Source of the DNA: Neoceratodus forsteri
Lineage: Eukaryota > Chordata > Ceratodontiformes > Ceratodontidae
Direction: 5' to 3'
Assembly (NCBI GenBank): GCA_016271365.2
Contig: JADMNL010000028.1
Span: 99,727,501-99,791,500, forward strand
DNA length: 64,000 nt
In this document: piece by piece, positions 1 through 9,775 of the stretch
Position numbering within the stretch: the first letter of the stretch is position 1
Layout of the letters: each line of letters starts with the position of its first letter
The notes under the pieces: model-generated
Databases searched by the model: none
Seen by the model: only the letters and a program-made list of their open reading frames with translations
What the model was told of the DNA's origin: nothing
Program-made: the position numbers and the translations under genes

Positions 1-249
1 TTTTAATTGCACTTCTGGGATGGAGTTCCACGTTTTACTGACATTAAAGAGGACAGGAAATTATTTCTAATTGACTGCTGTTAGAATGTTTCTATTTTCA
101 GGAATGATATTCCTTCTGCATAATGATCCATAATAGGGCTGCTCAGATTTCAAATGACAACCGGATTCATCAGATTCCAACCCAGTTTTGTGGAATCAGT
201 ATTTTCTTTTCTTTTTTTTTTCCATATTGCTTTTTTCCGTACTTTATCC
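1..249. other. Unassigned AT-rich sequence
   Basis: I see no gene and no repeat that I recognise. The open frames here are short and come from low-complexity T-rich DNA. Confidence 0.5.
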
Positions 250-545
250 ATTTTCTCCTCATACATCCCCTACCCCTTGCAGCGTGAACGTGCGAGTGTG
301 GAGGCACACGCACTTCACGTCTCCGCACTTCTGTGTCTCCCGGCCTCTAATGCTGCCCTCCGGCTCCACTAGGGGGTAGCCAAGGAGTAGAACGATAACC
401 CTCCCCTTCCCGGGACAGGAGAGCAGTCCATCGGATGATCGATCTTCTCCTTCCCCTGTTGACCCCCGGCAACCCGAGGTCACTGCCGACCCTGGGTCAC
501 CGGCGTGGCGTGAGGTATGATGTCCAGTGCCTCAACCCTCAGCGC
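250..545 (-). mobile_element. tRNA-related SINE, hairpin family, copy 1
   Basis: Read on the minus strand, this copy begins with a tRNA-like head containing 'gccggtgacccagggtcgg', a degenerate B-box area. It then carries the family block 'gatcatccgatggactgctc' followed by C-rich and G-rich stretches. The same block recurs near 5380 (+), 38725 (+), 53310 (-) and 60360 (-). The shared block has the form GAGCatCC-n4-GGacGCTC, a small hairpin. The tRNA origin is inferred from copy 38635, whose B box is clearer. Boundaries are approximate. Confidence 0.6.
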
Positions 546-1260
546 CATCAGGCCGGCCTGAATCAGTATTTTCTTAATTGCAGCTGAAAATACTAATTCT
601 GAAATTAAGGGATAAAACACAGTTTTTCAAAGGAATTTAGAATTTAGGAATTAGGATTCCAAATTTGGTTCTGATTTTAAGGTCCTTTTCAGAATCAGAT
701 AGGAATTGGATTCAGTATTGGAAATTCCTAAATTCCTACACAATCCAATCAGACTGGAATTAGTTAATTCTGAGCATGCCCGATTCATATTTAACTGTAC
801 CTGAATAAATGTTAGAAACAGTGCAATGCATTGTCTTTTACGGGCAACATGCTGTACAGTTCTTTTCATGGAAACAGTGGTTTGGCATAGTAGTTTTATT
901 ATTAGTATCATTATAATTCATTATAATTAATGGTCTTCCCTTTTTCCCATAGGAAAACCGTGGCATAATTTGCCATTATAAAGGAGCGTTTATAACGGCA
1001 AGCACGCGCACAGTTTTCCCCACTCTGCACATGTTCGAACTCCTCGATCACTGTCTCCTTCCCGAACAGGAAACCCTTCCCCTACCGCAAACCCACCATG
1101 GAGAGAAAGTACCAGGGACACTCGGCAGTAAGTAACTTTTAAAATTACTTGAAATGTTACACACGGCTACCGGATCGACCACCCTGACAATATTTAAAAT
1201 AAAAGTGAAAGCTGATCTCGCATGCTGGGGTAATCTGACTGCAGCGGCACAGAAGCCTTT
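546..1260. other. Unassigned; weak AT-rich palindrome at 630-745
   Basis: No gene seen. Bases 630-745 form an imperfect inverted repeat: 'ggaatttagaatttagg' on one side and 'cctaaattcc' on the other, with a second pair 'ctgatttt'/'cagaatcag' inside. This could be an old MITE, but the arms are too degenerate to be sure. Confidence 0.35.
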
Positions 1261-1320
1261 TTTTATTTTATATAATTGTTGAGGTGAAAAAGAGAAACCC
1301 AACAATTATATAAAATAAAA
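1261..1320. repeat. Perfect 21-bp AT-rich inverted repeat
   Basis: Bases 1261-1281 are the exact reverse complement of 1300-1320, separated by an 18-base purine-rich loop. The stem is almost pure A/T apart from its loop-proximal 'gttg'. It directly abuts a second hairpin. It could be a MITE remnant or a simple cruciform-forming sequence. Confidence 0.8.
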
Positions 1321-1367
1321 TATGGGTCTGGGTGTGTGAAAATTCTTGTTACACACCCACGCCCATA
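1321..1367. repeat. Second adjacent hairpin
   Basis: The sequence 'atgggtctgggtgtgt' (from 1322) pairs with 'acacacccacgcccat' (to about 1366) across a short T-rich loop, with one mismatch. Together with 1261-1320 it makes a tandem pair of stem-loops flanked by AT-rich DNA. Confidence 0.7.
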
Positions 1368-2344
1368 CTTTATTATATTTATTATGATTATTATCTTTTT
1401 TATTAGCAAGGAAGACAATACATCCTTTGAACTGAAATACACTTACATAAAACTGAACTATGAAAGGAATGAAAAAAATGCTGAAACCTGATTGGTTGAG
1501 AGCATTCTCTGCCTGTGATGATACTGAACCATAAAGCCATGGGTAGAAACTAGCTCCGGCCAACAGTTTTCTTAATTACTTGAGTATCACTACACCTGTC
1601 TGCCAACAGTCATACCTCTATTCAGCCCCACTGAATGTGGCTTCACTTAGGTCTCTCTGTGCCCCCCTTAAAATGAACTGTTTTATCTTTTACATAACAA
1701 ATTGTCACTTCTTGCATGTGTAAGGCACTCAGCTTTTCCTTATGGCTCACAACACACCCGAGGCATGATGCTATCCTATGATAAAACATACCACGACGTG
1801 TATTGTTGGTTAAATAGAAAAGTTTCCACATAATACATTACCACGTAGTACAATAATAAAAGACTTCCCATATAGTTTAAACGTAACTGTTAACTACTGC
1901 ATGGTATGGTTTATGTATAGAAAGAACTCTGAGCACTGTTCTGATAGGTCAACAAACAGCTCATGCTTAGCATTCTGTACACAAACTGTGGCACACTGAA
2001 AACCCCCAATTGTAAATTCTAGGAAGAGAATTGTAGAGACTGTTGTCCACAAAAAAAAAAATACAAACCATTTCTTCACATCAGCGGTTATTACAGTACA
2101 GTTAAATATGGATCATTGTGAAGTATGAATGTAATTTCTGTAAATCATTTCTGTAAATACATGTGTTATGCACAGTTCCACATTTGTGCACATTTCTCAC
2201 CCCCTTTAAAGCAATTAAAAAAACACTAAGAAGGTTCTAAAAGTTTGATAAGGTTTGAATAACTATTAGAACTTTTCATGACTTGTCAAAAACTTTCTGA
2301 CTCTCAAAACCTTGCTGGTTCTTTCAGACTCCAGGTATAAAGTG
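1368..2344. other. Unassigned intergenic sequence
   Basis: About 1 kb of AT-rich DNA with no coding signature, no element terminus and no tandem structure that I can support. Confidence 0.5.
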
Positions 2345-2779
2345 GGCCTTACAGGGGGAACAATTTAAAACAAGCATTTGTCAATGCCGAATGTTTGCTT
2401 GCGGGTATTAGCATTGGATGTGCAGGAGTTAGACAGATGCAGAATAGGAGTGGCAGTGAAGTATTGAACTAGCGCCAATCCCACCTCCACCCTGCAGAGA
2501 TGGACAGGCATTGGGGTGTGCCTGTGGGTTGTTGCCCATAATGCTCATGGCATTTCACTTCACCCTATCCTGTAGACACCGACAAGTGCTGAGGTGTGCC
2601 TTGGGGTGTTCGGCTTCACAGTCATGGGGTGAAGTCTCAAGCTGAAGAGTGCAAGGCACACCTCGATGCCTGTCACTGGCTTCAGAGTGGGGGTGGGATG
2701 GCATGAGATTTACAGCTGGTGATCCAAAGTTACAGCCCTGATGCCTGTCAGTCTGTACAGGGTGTGACGTTATGGTTAG

Positions 2780-4015
2780 AAACCCTAACACCCAGGCGTG
2801 TGTTGGTATTTGCACTACAAATTTTCAACATGCCCTTTTTGTGACCCCCCTCATGAAAGCATTTGGGACCTCTTCTCATGAACAGTGGCACTGTGATTTT
2901 ATTAATGTGTCCCGAACTTCGAGTTCCCACAGCGACCATGCCATTCTGCCCCAGATGTGTGAAAACACAGATCAGGCAGGATATGAAGAATGATAGCTGT
3001 ACCATCCATAGGGAGGTGTGAAGAAATGGCAATGTTGAAAATTTATAGTGAAAATATTAAAAATGCTCGAAGTTCCAAGCATCCGTGCAAACTGCGCAAC
3101 ACATGCTTGTACCACAGTCATTTAGTGGAATTATTTCACCAAATTTTCAACATAGGCATTTTGTGACCTTTGCTCATGAACACTGTCACTATGATTTTCT
3201 TAATCTGTCCGAAACATTAATTTCCCACAGAGACCGCGCCATTGTGCGCCAGATGTGCAAACGCATATTTTGGGCAGGATATGAAAAATGACAGCTCTAC
3301 TGTTGATAAAGAGGTGTTGTAAAATGCCAATGTTGAAAATCTGGAGTGAAAATATTACAAATTTGCACACTTCCGAGCATACATGGAAACTGCACAACAC
3401 ACGCTTGTAACACAGTCATTTTATGGGCTTTTGTCACCAAATTTTCAACATAGGCATTTTAGGTCCTCTGCTCATGAACAGTGTCACTATGATTTTCTTA
3501 ATGTGTCCTGAACACTGATTTCCCACAGCGACTGCGTTATTTTGCGCCGGAAGTGCAAAAACACATTTTGGCCAAGATGTGAAAAATGACAGCTGTACTG
3601 TTCATAAAGAGGTGTGGAAAATGCCAATATTGAAAATCCGGAGTGAAAATATTACAAATTTGCGAAGTTATGAGCATGCGTGGAAACTGCACAATGCATG
3701 CTCGTAACACAGTAATTTTATGGACTTTTGTCACCAAATTTTCAACATAGGCATCTTAGGACCTCTGCTCATGAACAGTGTCACTGTGATTTTCTTAATG
3801 TGTCCCAAACACTGATTTCCCACAGTGACCGCACCTGTTCTGTGCCAGAAGTGCGAAAACACATTTCGGTCAAGATGTGAAAAATGAAAAAGGAGGTGTG
3901 GAAAAATGCCAATGTTGAAAATCTGGAGTGAAAATATTACAAATTCAGTCTGAGCATGCGTAAACTCATACATACTTATAAAACAGTCATTTTTGGATTT
4001 TTTCATGAAATTTGC
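2780..4015 (+). repeat. Tandem ~295-bp quasi-palindromic units
   Basis: The phrase 'caaattttcaacataggca' occurs near 3144, 3439 and 3736, spaced about 295-297 bases. A related start is near 2818 and a degenerate one near 4009. Each unit ends with an imperfect reverse complement of its own beginning, such as 'gccaatgttgaaaatc' near 3325, so every unit can fold back on itself. The middle carries 'ctcatgaacagtgtcacta'. Units in the opposite orientation lie at 17200-17720 and 32027-32760. Confidence 0.75.
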
Positions 4016-4529
4016 AACATAGGCTTTTTGAAGCCCACCTCATGAACACTGGCACTGTCATTTTGTTACTCAGTCCCGAAAGGTGATTCCATGCAGTGAC
4101 CGTGAAATCACCTTTTGGGACGGAATAACGCCATGACAGTGCCTGAATTCATGAGGCGGGGTCCCAATAACCCCATGTTGAAAATTTGGTGCCAAAATTC
4201 CCCAAAATGCCTGAGATATGCATCAAAGTTGAAAAAACCCTATTATGCCATTATACAGCTTACCGGCATTTCTTCAGTTCGCGGTGGTCTTTGAAGAGTG
4301 TAGACATGTTGCCAGTCTACCAAAGATCGTCGCACTGGGCTCCGGAGGTAAGTGTGGGGTGAGGGGGGTGTGGGGGAGGCAGGGTGCGCAGTGGGAGGGT
4401 GCGGTTGGGGAGGGCCACGAACTCAATGAGGACTGTTTTCTGTTTTACAGGTTGTAAAAAAATTAAAAAAACATTGCAGGATGTGTTTTTAACAGGGACA
4501 TTGGCACGCTGGGTGGGCTCCCAGTGTGC

Positions 4530-4960
4530 CACCTGAATGTTTTTGGGGGTCTGAGCAGATGGGGACTAGGCACCCCATCGGCACATACCGGGGAGATGAG
4601 GGGATTGGGCACCCCTCGGCACACAACACATTGGGGTACATTATGCCAATGGGGAGTGGGCTCCCCGTCGACAAATTGAACTGGGAAGGGGACTGAAGCT
4701 GATGGGGATTAGGCCCCCGTCAGCAGAAAGACTGTTGGGGGCACATGATGCCGAGGGGGATTGGGCACCCTCGGCTACTAACAAATGTGGGAGGAGTTAC
4801 AGTATGCCCGGACGGGGTGGCTCCCCGTCGGCAAATAACACAGTCGGGGATGGCAGGTACCGCCCTACAATGATGGGTCGCTCCCTCATTGCAGCGGCAG
4901 ATTCGTTTCAAGTTGGTGACACGCTGGCTGAACTAGTGTCAGCAGCCCGGTAACCCACCG
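4530..4960 (+). repeat. Array of short GC-rich hairpins
   Basis: A motif of the form 'gatgggg-attgggc-accccatc' is repeated about every 60 bases (near 4558, 4594, 4650, 4700, 4750 and 4815). In each, GATGGGG or CGAGGGG faces CCCCATC, CCCTCG or CCCGTC across a 6-8 base loop. Spacers are AT-richer and less conserved. Covariant changes on both sides suggest that the stem rather than the exact sequence is kept. The inverted counterpart is 16370-16700. Confidence 0.65.
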
Positions 4961-5120
4961 CATTCAAGGCAGACCCAAGCCTCAAAGGCACTGGGGCATT
5001 GGCCCCCATAGTGCCGCACCTCCAAAACCCTGCTTCTCTGCTAAGCTGTGATGAAATGTTTCTTGCGCGCAAGCAAACATAAAAATGTGGAAATATGAAA
5101 GGGCCCAGGTATGCACTTTC

Positions 5121-5339
5121 TTCCCAATTATAAGTCTAACTAAATATTCATGAGCATTTTTAAGCTTCTCCTTGGATACTGGATCACTCATTAATCTAAT
5201 AACTGACCGATCCAGCTGCAAACATCCTGATGCTGGACTGCTTCTGCCACAACACTCAGCCTGAAAAATTAAAAAGTGAGTAAAAACATTTTTAGTTTGA
5301 TGAGCGATGGCCAGTGAAGCACTATCCCTCATGACGCCT
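5121..5339. other. Unassigned spacer inside the inverted repeat
   Basis: AT-rich DNA just inside the left arm. No gene or known repeat recognised. I see no match to the inner side of the right arm, where a DIRS element abuts. Confidence 0.45.
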
Positions 5340-5560
5340 GCAATTGGAGTTGAGGAACAAGCTTGAGGCATCGGGGGCCAGCCGGGGGGGGGATCAAGCA
5401 TCCCAGAGGATGCTCCACTCCTCTGGGGGAGGGAGGGTAGATGCTGCTGCTTTCACATTGGTACCTGGGTAACTGCAGATGGCAGTGCAGCAGCAGGCAC
5501 AATGGGGAGCAGGGACATCGGCCGGGCTCAACTTGAGCATGGTCTGCGTGCGTGAGCACA
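5340..5560 (+). mobile_element. SINE, hairpin family, copy 2 (5' truncated)
   Basis: The block 'agcatcccagaggatgct' with flanking 'ccagccggggggg' and 'ctcctctgggggaggga' matches the SINE copy at 38700-38760 in the same orientation. The tRNA-like head is missing or unrecognisable. The downstream part is G/C-rich with 'gatggcagtgcagcagcag'. Confidence 0.55.
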
Positions 5561-5648
5561 GAGCCCCTTGCCTGCTGGTGTGCCAGGAGTGGGGAACATA
5601 AAACTCAAGAAAAGCACTTAGCTCATGCAGAATGACCCTATGCATGCT

Positions 5649-6428
5649 CGGGCCCCAACCCTGATACTATTCACTGTGCTGTACCTCTGGAACTCCTGCC
5701 TCTGTGCTCAGGCCCCAACCCTGATACTATTCACTGTGCTGTACCTCTGGAACTCCTGCCTCTGTGCTCAGGTTCCAACCCTGATACTATTCACTGTGCT
5801 GTACCTCTGGAACTCCTGCCTCTGTGCTCGGGCCCCAACCCTGATACTATTCACTCTGCTGTACCTCTGGAACTCCTGCCTCTGTGCTCGGGCCCCAACC
5901 CTGATACTATTCACTGTGCTGTACCTCTGGAACTCCTGCCTGTGTGCTCATGCCCCAACCCTGAAACTATTCACTGTGCTGTACCTCTGGAACTCCTGCC
6001 TGTGTGCTCGGGCCCCAACCCTGATACTATTCACTGTGCTGTACCTCTGGAACTCCTGCCTCTGTGCTCAGGCCCCAACCCTGATACTATTCACTGTGCT
6101 GTACCTCTGGAACTCCTGCCTCTGTGCTCAGGCCCCAACCCTGATACTATTCACTGTGCTGTACCTCTGGAACTCCTGCCTCTGTGCTCGGGCCCCAACC
6201 CTGATACTATTCACTGTGCTGTACCCCTGGAATGTCTGCCTCTGTGCTCAGGCCCCAGTCCTGATACTATTCACTCTGCTGTACCCTGGAAATCCTACCT
6301 CTGTGCTCAGGCCCCAACCCTGATACTATTCACTGTGCTGTACCTCTGGAACTCCTGCCTCTGTGCTCGTGCCCCAACCCTGATACTATTCACTGTGCAG
6401 TAACCTTGGAACTCCTGCCTCCATGACT
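5649..6428 (+). repeat. 60-bp minisatellite, 13 units
   Basis: Thirteen head-to-tail units of 60 bases. The 'caaccctgatactattcac' block recurs at 60-base steps from about 5655. Units differ by only a few substitutions until the eleventh or twelfth, where one base is lost (near 6285). Because 60 is a multiple of three, a stop-free frame runs 5625-6323 and encodes APTLILFTVLYLWNSCLCAR repeatedly. A second frame (5942-6403) is also open. No start context, splice or homology signal supports a real protein, so I treat the frames as a by-product. Confidence 0.9.
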
Positions 6429-6654
6429 AGAAGAAGAAGGGAGGGTGAACTTGGTTTGACTGATCTTGTCATGGGAGGGAGGGCAAGCCCAGACGGTTAA
6501 AGGCAGCAGAGTAAGTGACAGAGATGCCATGGGTGGGGCTGAGCCACATAGAAGGGGGATAAACAACAAATTATTTTTTAAAGTTTGATAATATTGTAGT
6601 GTATGGCTTCTTGGTTTTTCCCATAGGGAAGCAGTGACATCACAGCCTTTTTGT
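6429..6654. other. Unassigned flank between minisatellite and CR1
   Basis: Short stretch with no recognised element. The minus-strand open frame that crosses it is the decayed 3' end of the neighbouring CR1 running on by chance. Confidence 0.4.
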
Positions 6655-7315
6655 GTAGAAACATATAAACATAGACAATGACGGCAGAAAAAGACCAATG
6701 GTCCATCCAGTCTGCCCAAGTTCCCTGTCAGACTCTGGGATCTATTGTCCATCCAGGGTCCTAGCCCTCCCCATCCACGGCCATTCTCCCTCCTGATCTT
6801 GTCACCCCGGGTGACCACAATACCCTTCACTCTGTGCCAACCGTGCTTGAAACCATCAACTGTTTTAACACCCACTACTTCAGCTGATAGACTGTTCCAC
6901 AGCTCCATCGCCCTTTCGTTAAAATAATACTACCTCATATTCCACCTGAACCTCCCTCCTGTCAGTTTCCACTCATGCCCTTGTGACCTTGAAACTGCAT
7001 TTAAGCTAAATAGTTCCTCACAATTCACCTTGTTTATTCCTTTTAGGAAGTTGAAGGTCACTATCATATCACCCTCTCCCTCTTCTGGTCTCCAGTGAGT
7101 ATATGTTAAGTGTCTCGAGGCACTCCTTGTAACATCTGCCCTGCTGGCCCTGAATCATCTTTGTTACCCTGCACTGCACCATCTCCAGCCTGTCCCTGTC
7201 CATCCCGAGGTGAGGGCTTCAGAACTGGGCACAGTATTTCAGGTGTGGTCTCACCAAAGATGCGTAAAGGGAGGCAGCATAGCGCAGTGGTTTAAGGCTC
7301 TGAGCTGCAAATCTG

Positions 7316-9097
7316 TCATATAGACCCTGTCATTCTACAGTTATGCAAATTTTCATGTAACCTTCATTTAATGTGCTTACAACTGTGTATACATGTGATG
7401 AATCATTGACCTTCCTAAGAACTATGTAAATAGCTTGCTAGTGACTCGTAGCCTATTGCATTTCACATGGACTTCTTTGCCCTGTGTATGCCTTGTACAA
7501 TTATACTGTCATTATAATTGCTTACTATATGTCTTAGGTTGTAGCCCACCAGGCTACTGTATTGTTCCCAGGTCCATCTTGTAAATGAGCTTGTCTCAAT
7601 GGTGTTTCACCTGGCAAAATCTCTCTGGACGCACCCAGAGGGTTAAGTGGGAGGATAAAGTCTCCAAGCTAGCCCTACTCAAAGAAGGGGTACCCCAAGG
7701 GTCAATCCTCGGCCCCCTTCTCTTTACACTGTACATAAATGATCTGCATAAACACTGCGGGAGTAGCAGTGCCATCCAGCACGCGGATGATGCAGTCATT
7801 TATAGAGCTTCCCCTAACTTACCAGAGTTGCAGACAGCCCTCCAAGAAGACATCCATCAGATGGAGGACTGGCTCACTCTGAACAAAATGGTTTTAAACA
7901 CCAACAAAACGAAGGTAATGCTCTTTGGCCCTAGATCCCTGGGAACAGAGAGGTCACATCTCCTTCAACTCCAGTCCAGGGGGGGTGCAAAACTTGAGGT
8001 GGTCACCTCCACCAAATACCTTGGCCTTACCCTAGACCAAGGCCTCACACTAAAAAATCATGTAGATCAGATCACCAAATCCATCCATGGGAAACTTGGC
8101 ATCCTTTATAGACTAAAGGACCAGATCATCCCGGAAGTTAGGGTAGCCATTGCCACTAGTGTACTCCTCCCAAAGCTCACATACGCGGCCCCGATCCTCC
8201 AGGGCGTGGCCGTGATGGAGTTAGGAAGGCTGCAGACCTTGTACAATAAGATAGTCCGCTATGCCACCATGTCTCACCAGGACTCACCACTGTGAGGCCC
8301 AATCCAAACTCAGTTGACCATCTCTGGCGCTCGCCTCTCCTACCCAACCCTCTGCCTTACATTCAAGCTACTGGGTCCCTCACTCCCCCAGCCTGGATGG
8401 GCTCGTCAGGAGTGAAACCCAACCCAGTGCCTCGCTCATCAGGCCAAACTCTCCTCGCGGTTCCCAGGATTAGGACTAAAGCGGGTCTAGGTCCTTTGTG
8501 TACACAGCCCTTCCACCTGGAACAACCTCCCTTGGAGATGCAGGAGGCTGAGACCGTTACCAGCTTCCGGACTAAGCTTAGGGACACCTGCTCAACAGGA
8601 GCATATGTCTTTGCTACAGTACCTGACCACATACTGCCACCTGGGTAGCTCAATAGACCCTCCCCACCTCCATCCTGGCAGTATAACAGTCCTCCCCTTA
8701 CAGAGCGGGTGCACTTATGTCCCAAATCTATCCCCTTCCCAGCATACGCAGCAGTTAACCTTAGGTCTTTAGCTGCTGCTCACTATTCAGAGCACTTTTA
8801 ATCTAATCAATAATTAGTGATGTTTAATGTTTAATGGTCTCATTATTTGTAAATTCTATGTCCTTACAGCCTGCATGTCTTCCACTACCTGCTGCCCGTA
8901 AACATATGTATTCTTACTGTTAAAAACTATTCAGTCTCCTGACTGTACTGATCTGTTACCTGTATGTTGTTGTTTCACCCGGGTCGCCCCTGAAAAAGGG
9001 ACCTTTAGGGGCCCAGCGGGCCTACCCGGTCATCAAAATTCAATAAACAATAATAAAATAAAGATGTTGATTGATTGATTGATTGATTGATCGATTG
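7316..9097 (+). mobile_element. L2 LINE, 5'-truncated, with AAATCTG target duplication
   Basis: Flanked by AAATCTG at 7309-7315 and 9098-9104, so both ends are defined. It begins in the middle of the element, carries the RT C-terminal half, a 3' UTR, the L2 terminal motif 'cccgggtcgcccctgaaa' (8978) with 'acccggtcatcaaaa' (9027), and a (TGAT)n-like tail 'ttgattgattgattgattga'. This is a typical target-primed insertion into a SINE. Confidence 0.9.
7585..8295 (+). pseudogene. L2 reverse transcriptase, C-terminal half
   Basis: An open frame of 236 codons covering RT motifs from the palm onward. KEGVPQGSILGPLLFTLYIN is motif B. QHADDAVIYRASPN is motif C, with the Asp-Asp pair kept (HADD instead of YADD). 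Then come TKYLGLTLDQGLTLKNHVDQ and KLGILYRLKDQI of the thumb. The endonuclease and fingers are missing because the copy is 5'-truncated. Downstream, 8292-8650 still encodes the L2 C-terminal tail (VPRIRTKAGL..ETVTSFRTKLR) across shifted frames. Without an N-terminus it cannot make a working enzyme, although this stretch is unusually well kept. Confidence 0.9.
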
Positions 9098-9461
9098 AAA
9101 TCTGGAGACCTGGGTTTGAATCCCACAGGCCCCACTTGCATACTGTGTGACCCTGAGCAAGTCACTTAACTTCCCTGTGCTCCCAGGTTGCACCTGTAAA
9201 CAAGCTTTCAGCTTAGTGTGTCTCTCCTGGTTAAACAATTGGAAAAAAAAAGAGGTAGTATTACCACCCTCCTCCTGCTATTAATACCCCTCCCTATACA
9301 CCCCAGCATCCTACCTGCCTTACTATAGGCCTTGTTGCACTGGCTCAATTGCTTTAAGGCGTCACTGATGATAACTTCTAGGGCACAATCCTCAGCTGTA
9401 GTGCTAAGTCTCACTCCACTCATCCAATACTCTGTCCTGGGGTTCTTATTCCCTAGGTGCA

Positions 9462-9644
9462 TTACCTTGCACATTTGGTGTTGAATTTCAACTGCCAAAC
9501 CTTAAGCCATCTCTCTAGACTTTGTAAGTCGCTCTTCATTTCCCTGACCCCCTCATTGCTATCCACCCTCCCACCGAGCTTAGTGTCATCTGTGAAGAGA
9601 CACAACCTGCCCATGATACCTTCTCCAATGTCACTAATGAGCAT
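9462..9644 (-). pseudogene. CR1 reverse transcriptase fragment
   Basis: A 60-residue open frame covering the palm region of a CR1 reverse transcriptase. LISDIGEGIMGRLCLFTDDT contains the catalytic Asp pair in an FTDD context (usual FADD), followed by WLKVWQLKFNTKCA, the conserved 'W..KF...K' stretch. In the family this enzyme copies the LINE RNA at the nicked target. Here it is a remnant: it starts mid-domain and the next part continues in another frame (9208-9498). Expression is not expected. Confidence 0.8.
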
Positions 9645-9775
9645 ATTGAAGAGGGCCGGACCTAAGACAGATCCCTGTGCACCCCGCTCAAGCCCTCCCT
9701 CTCTTCTGATTTGACCCTGTTGACCACAACCCTCTGCTGCCTCCCCTTTAGCCAGATTCCTATCCAGTTAATTAC

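Larger units (their letters stand above)
2345..5120 (+). repeat. Left arm of a long modular inverted repeat
   Basis: This block reappears in reverse complement at 16046-17720, 32027-32820 and 33945-34345, in the same module order. From outside in: an end segment (2360-2480) with 'cgaatgtttgcttgc', matching 34265-34290 inverted; a minisatellite-like part (2480-2780) with repeated 'gaggtgtgccttgg'; tandem quasi-palindromic units (2780-4015); a unique linker (4060-4330) with 'caccttttgggac'; and an array of GC-rich hairpins (4530-4960). The inner limit is where homology to the other arm fades. No transposase is encoded in the arm. The architecture is that of a foldback element, but the superfamily is unknown. 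Confidence 0.75.
7267..9245 (+). mobile_element. tRNA-derived CORE-type SINE, split by an L2
   Basis: The 5' part (7267-7315) carries the A-box region 'tagcgcagtgg', and the rest (9098-9245) carries the B box 'ggtttgaatccc'. It then has the CORE domain phrase 'gtgaccctgagcaagtcac', shared with MIR-like SINEs, and ends in an A-rich tail. The two parts become contiguous when the L2 and one copy of the AAATCTG duplication are removed. The SINE itself sits in the CR1. Its own duplication is short and ambiguous ('aaag'). Confidence 0.85.
6655..9775 (-). mobile_element. CR1 LINE, 5'-truncated, split by a SINE/L2 nest
   Basis: On the plus strand the element starts with its 3' tail ('aaacatagacaatgacggc', 'gtccatccagtctgccc') and continues into reversed coding sequence at 6850-7266. 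It resumes at about 9246 after an inserted SINE. Minus-strand peptides show CR1 landmarks: MELWNSLSAEVV near 6900; LGCIGRGINSRRR near 9300; and FTDDTKLGGRVDSNEG near 9600, the YxDD region with Ala changed to Thr. Several frameshifts make it a dead copy. The endonuclease and upstream RT are absent. Confidence 0.85.

Noticed and set aside
4530..4960. CRISPR-like array
   Set aside because: Units are regularly spaced and hairpin-like, but spacers are not unique, repeats are imperfect, no cas gene is present, and the DNA is vertebrate.
5625..6323. 232-codon repetitive ORF as a real gene
   Set aside because: It is fully explained by a 60-bp minisatellite with a length divisible by three. Another frame is open as well and there is no upstream gene signal.
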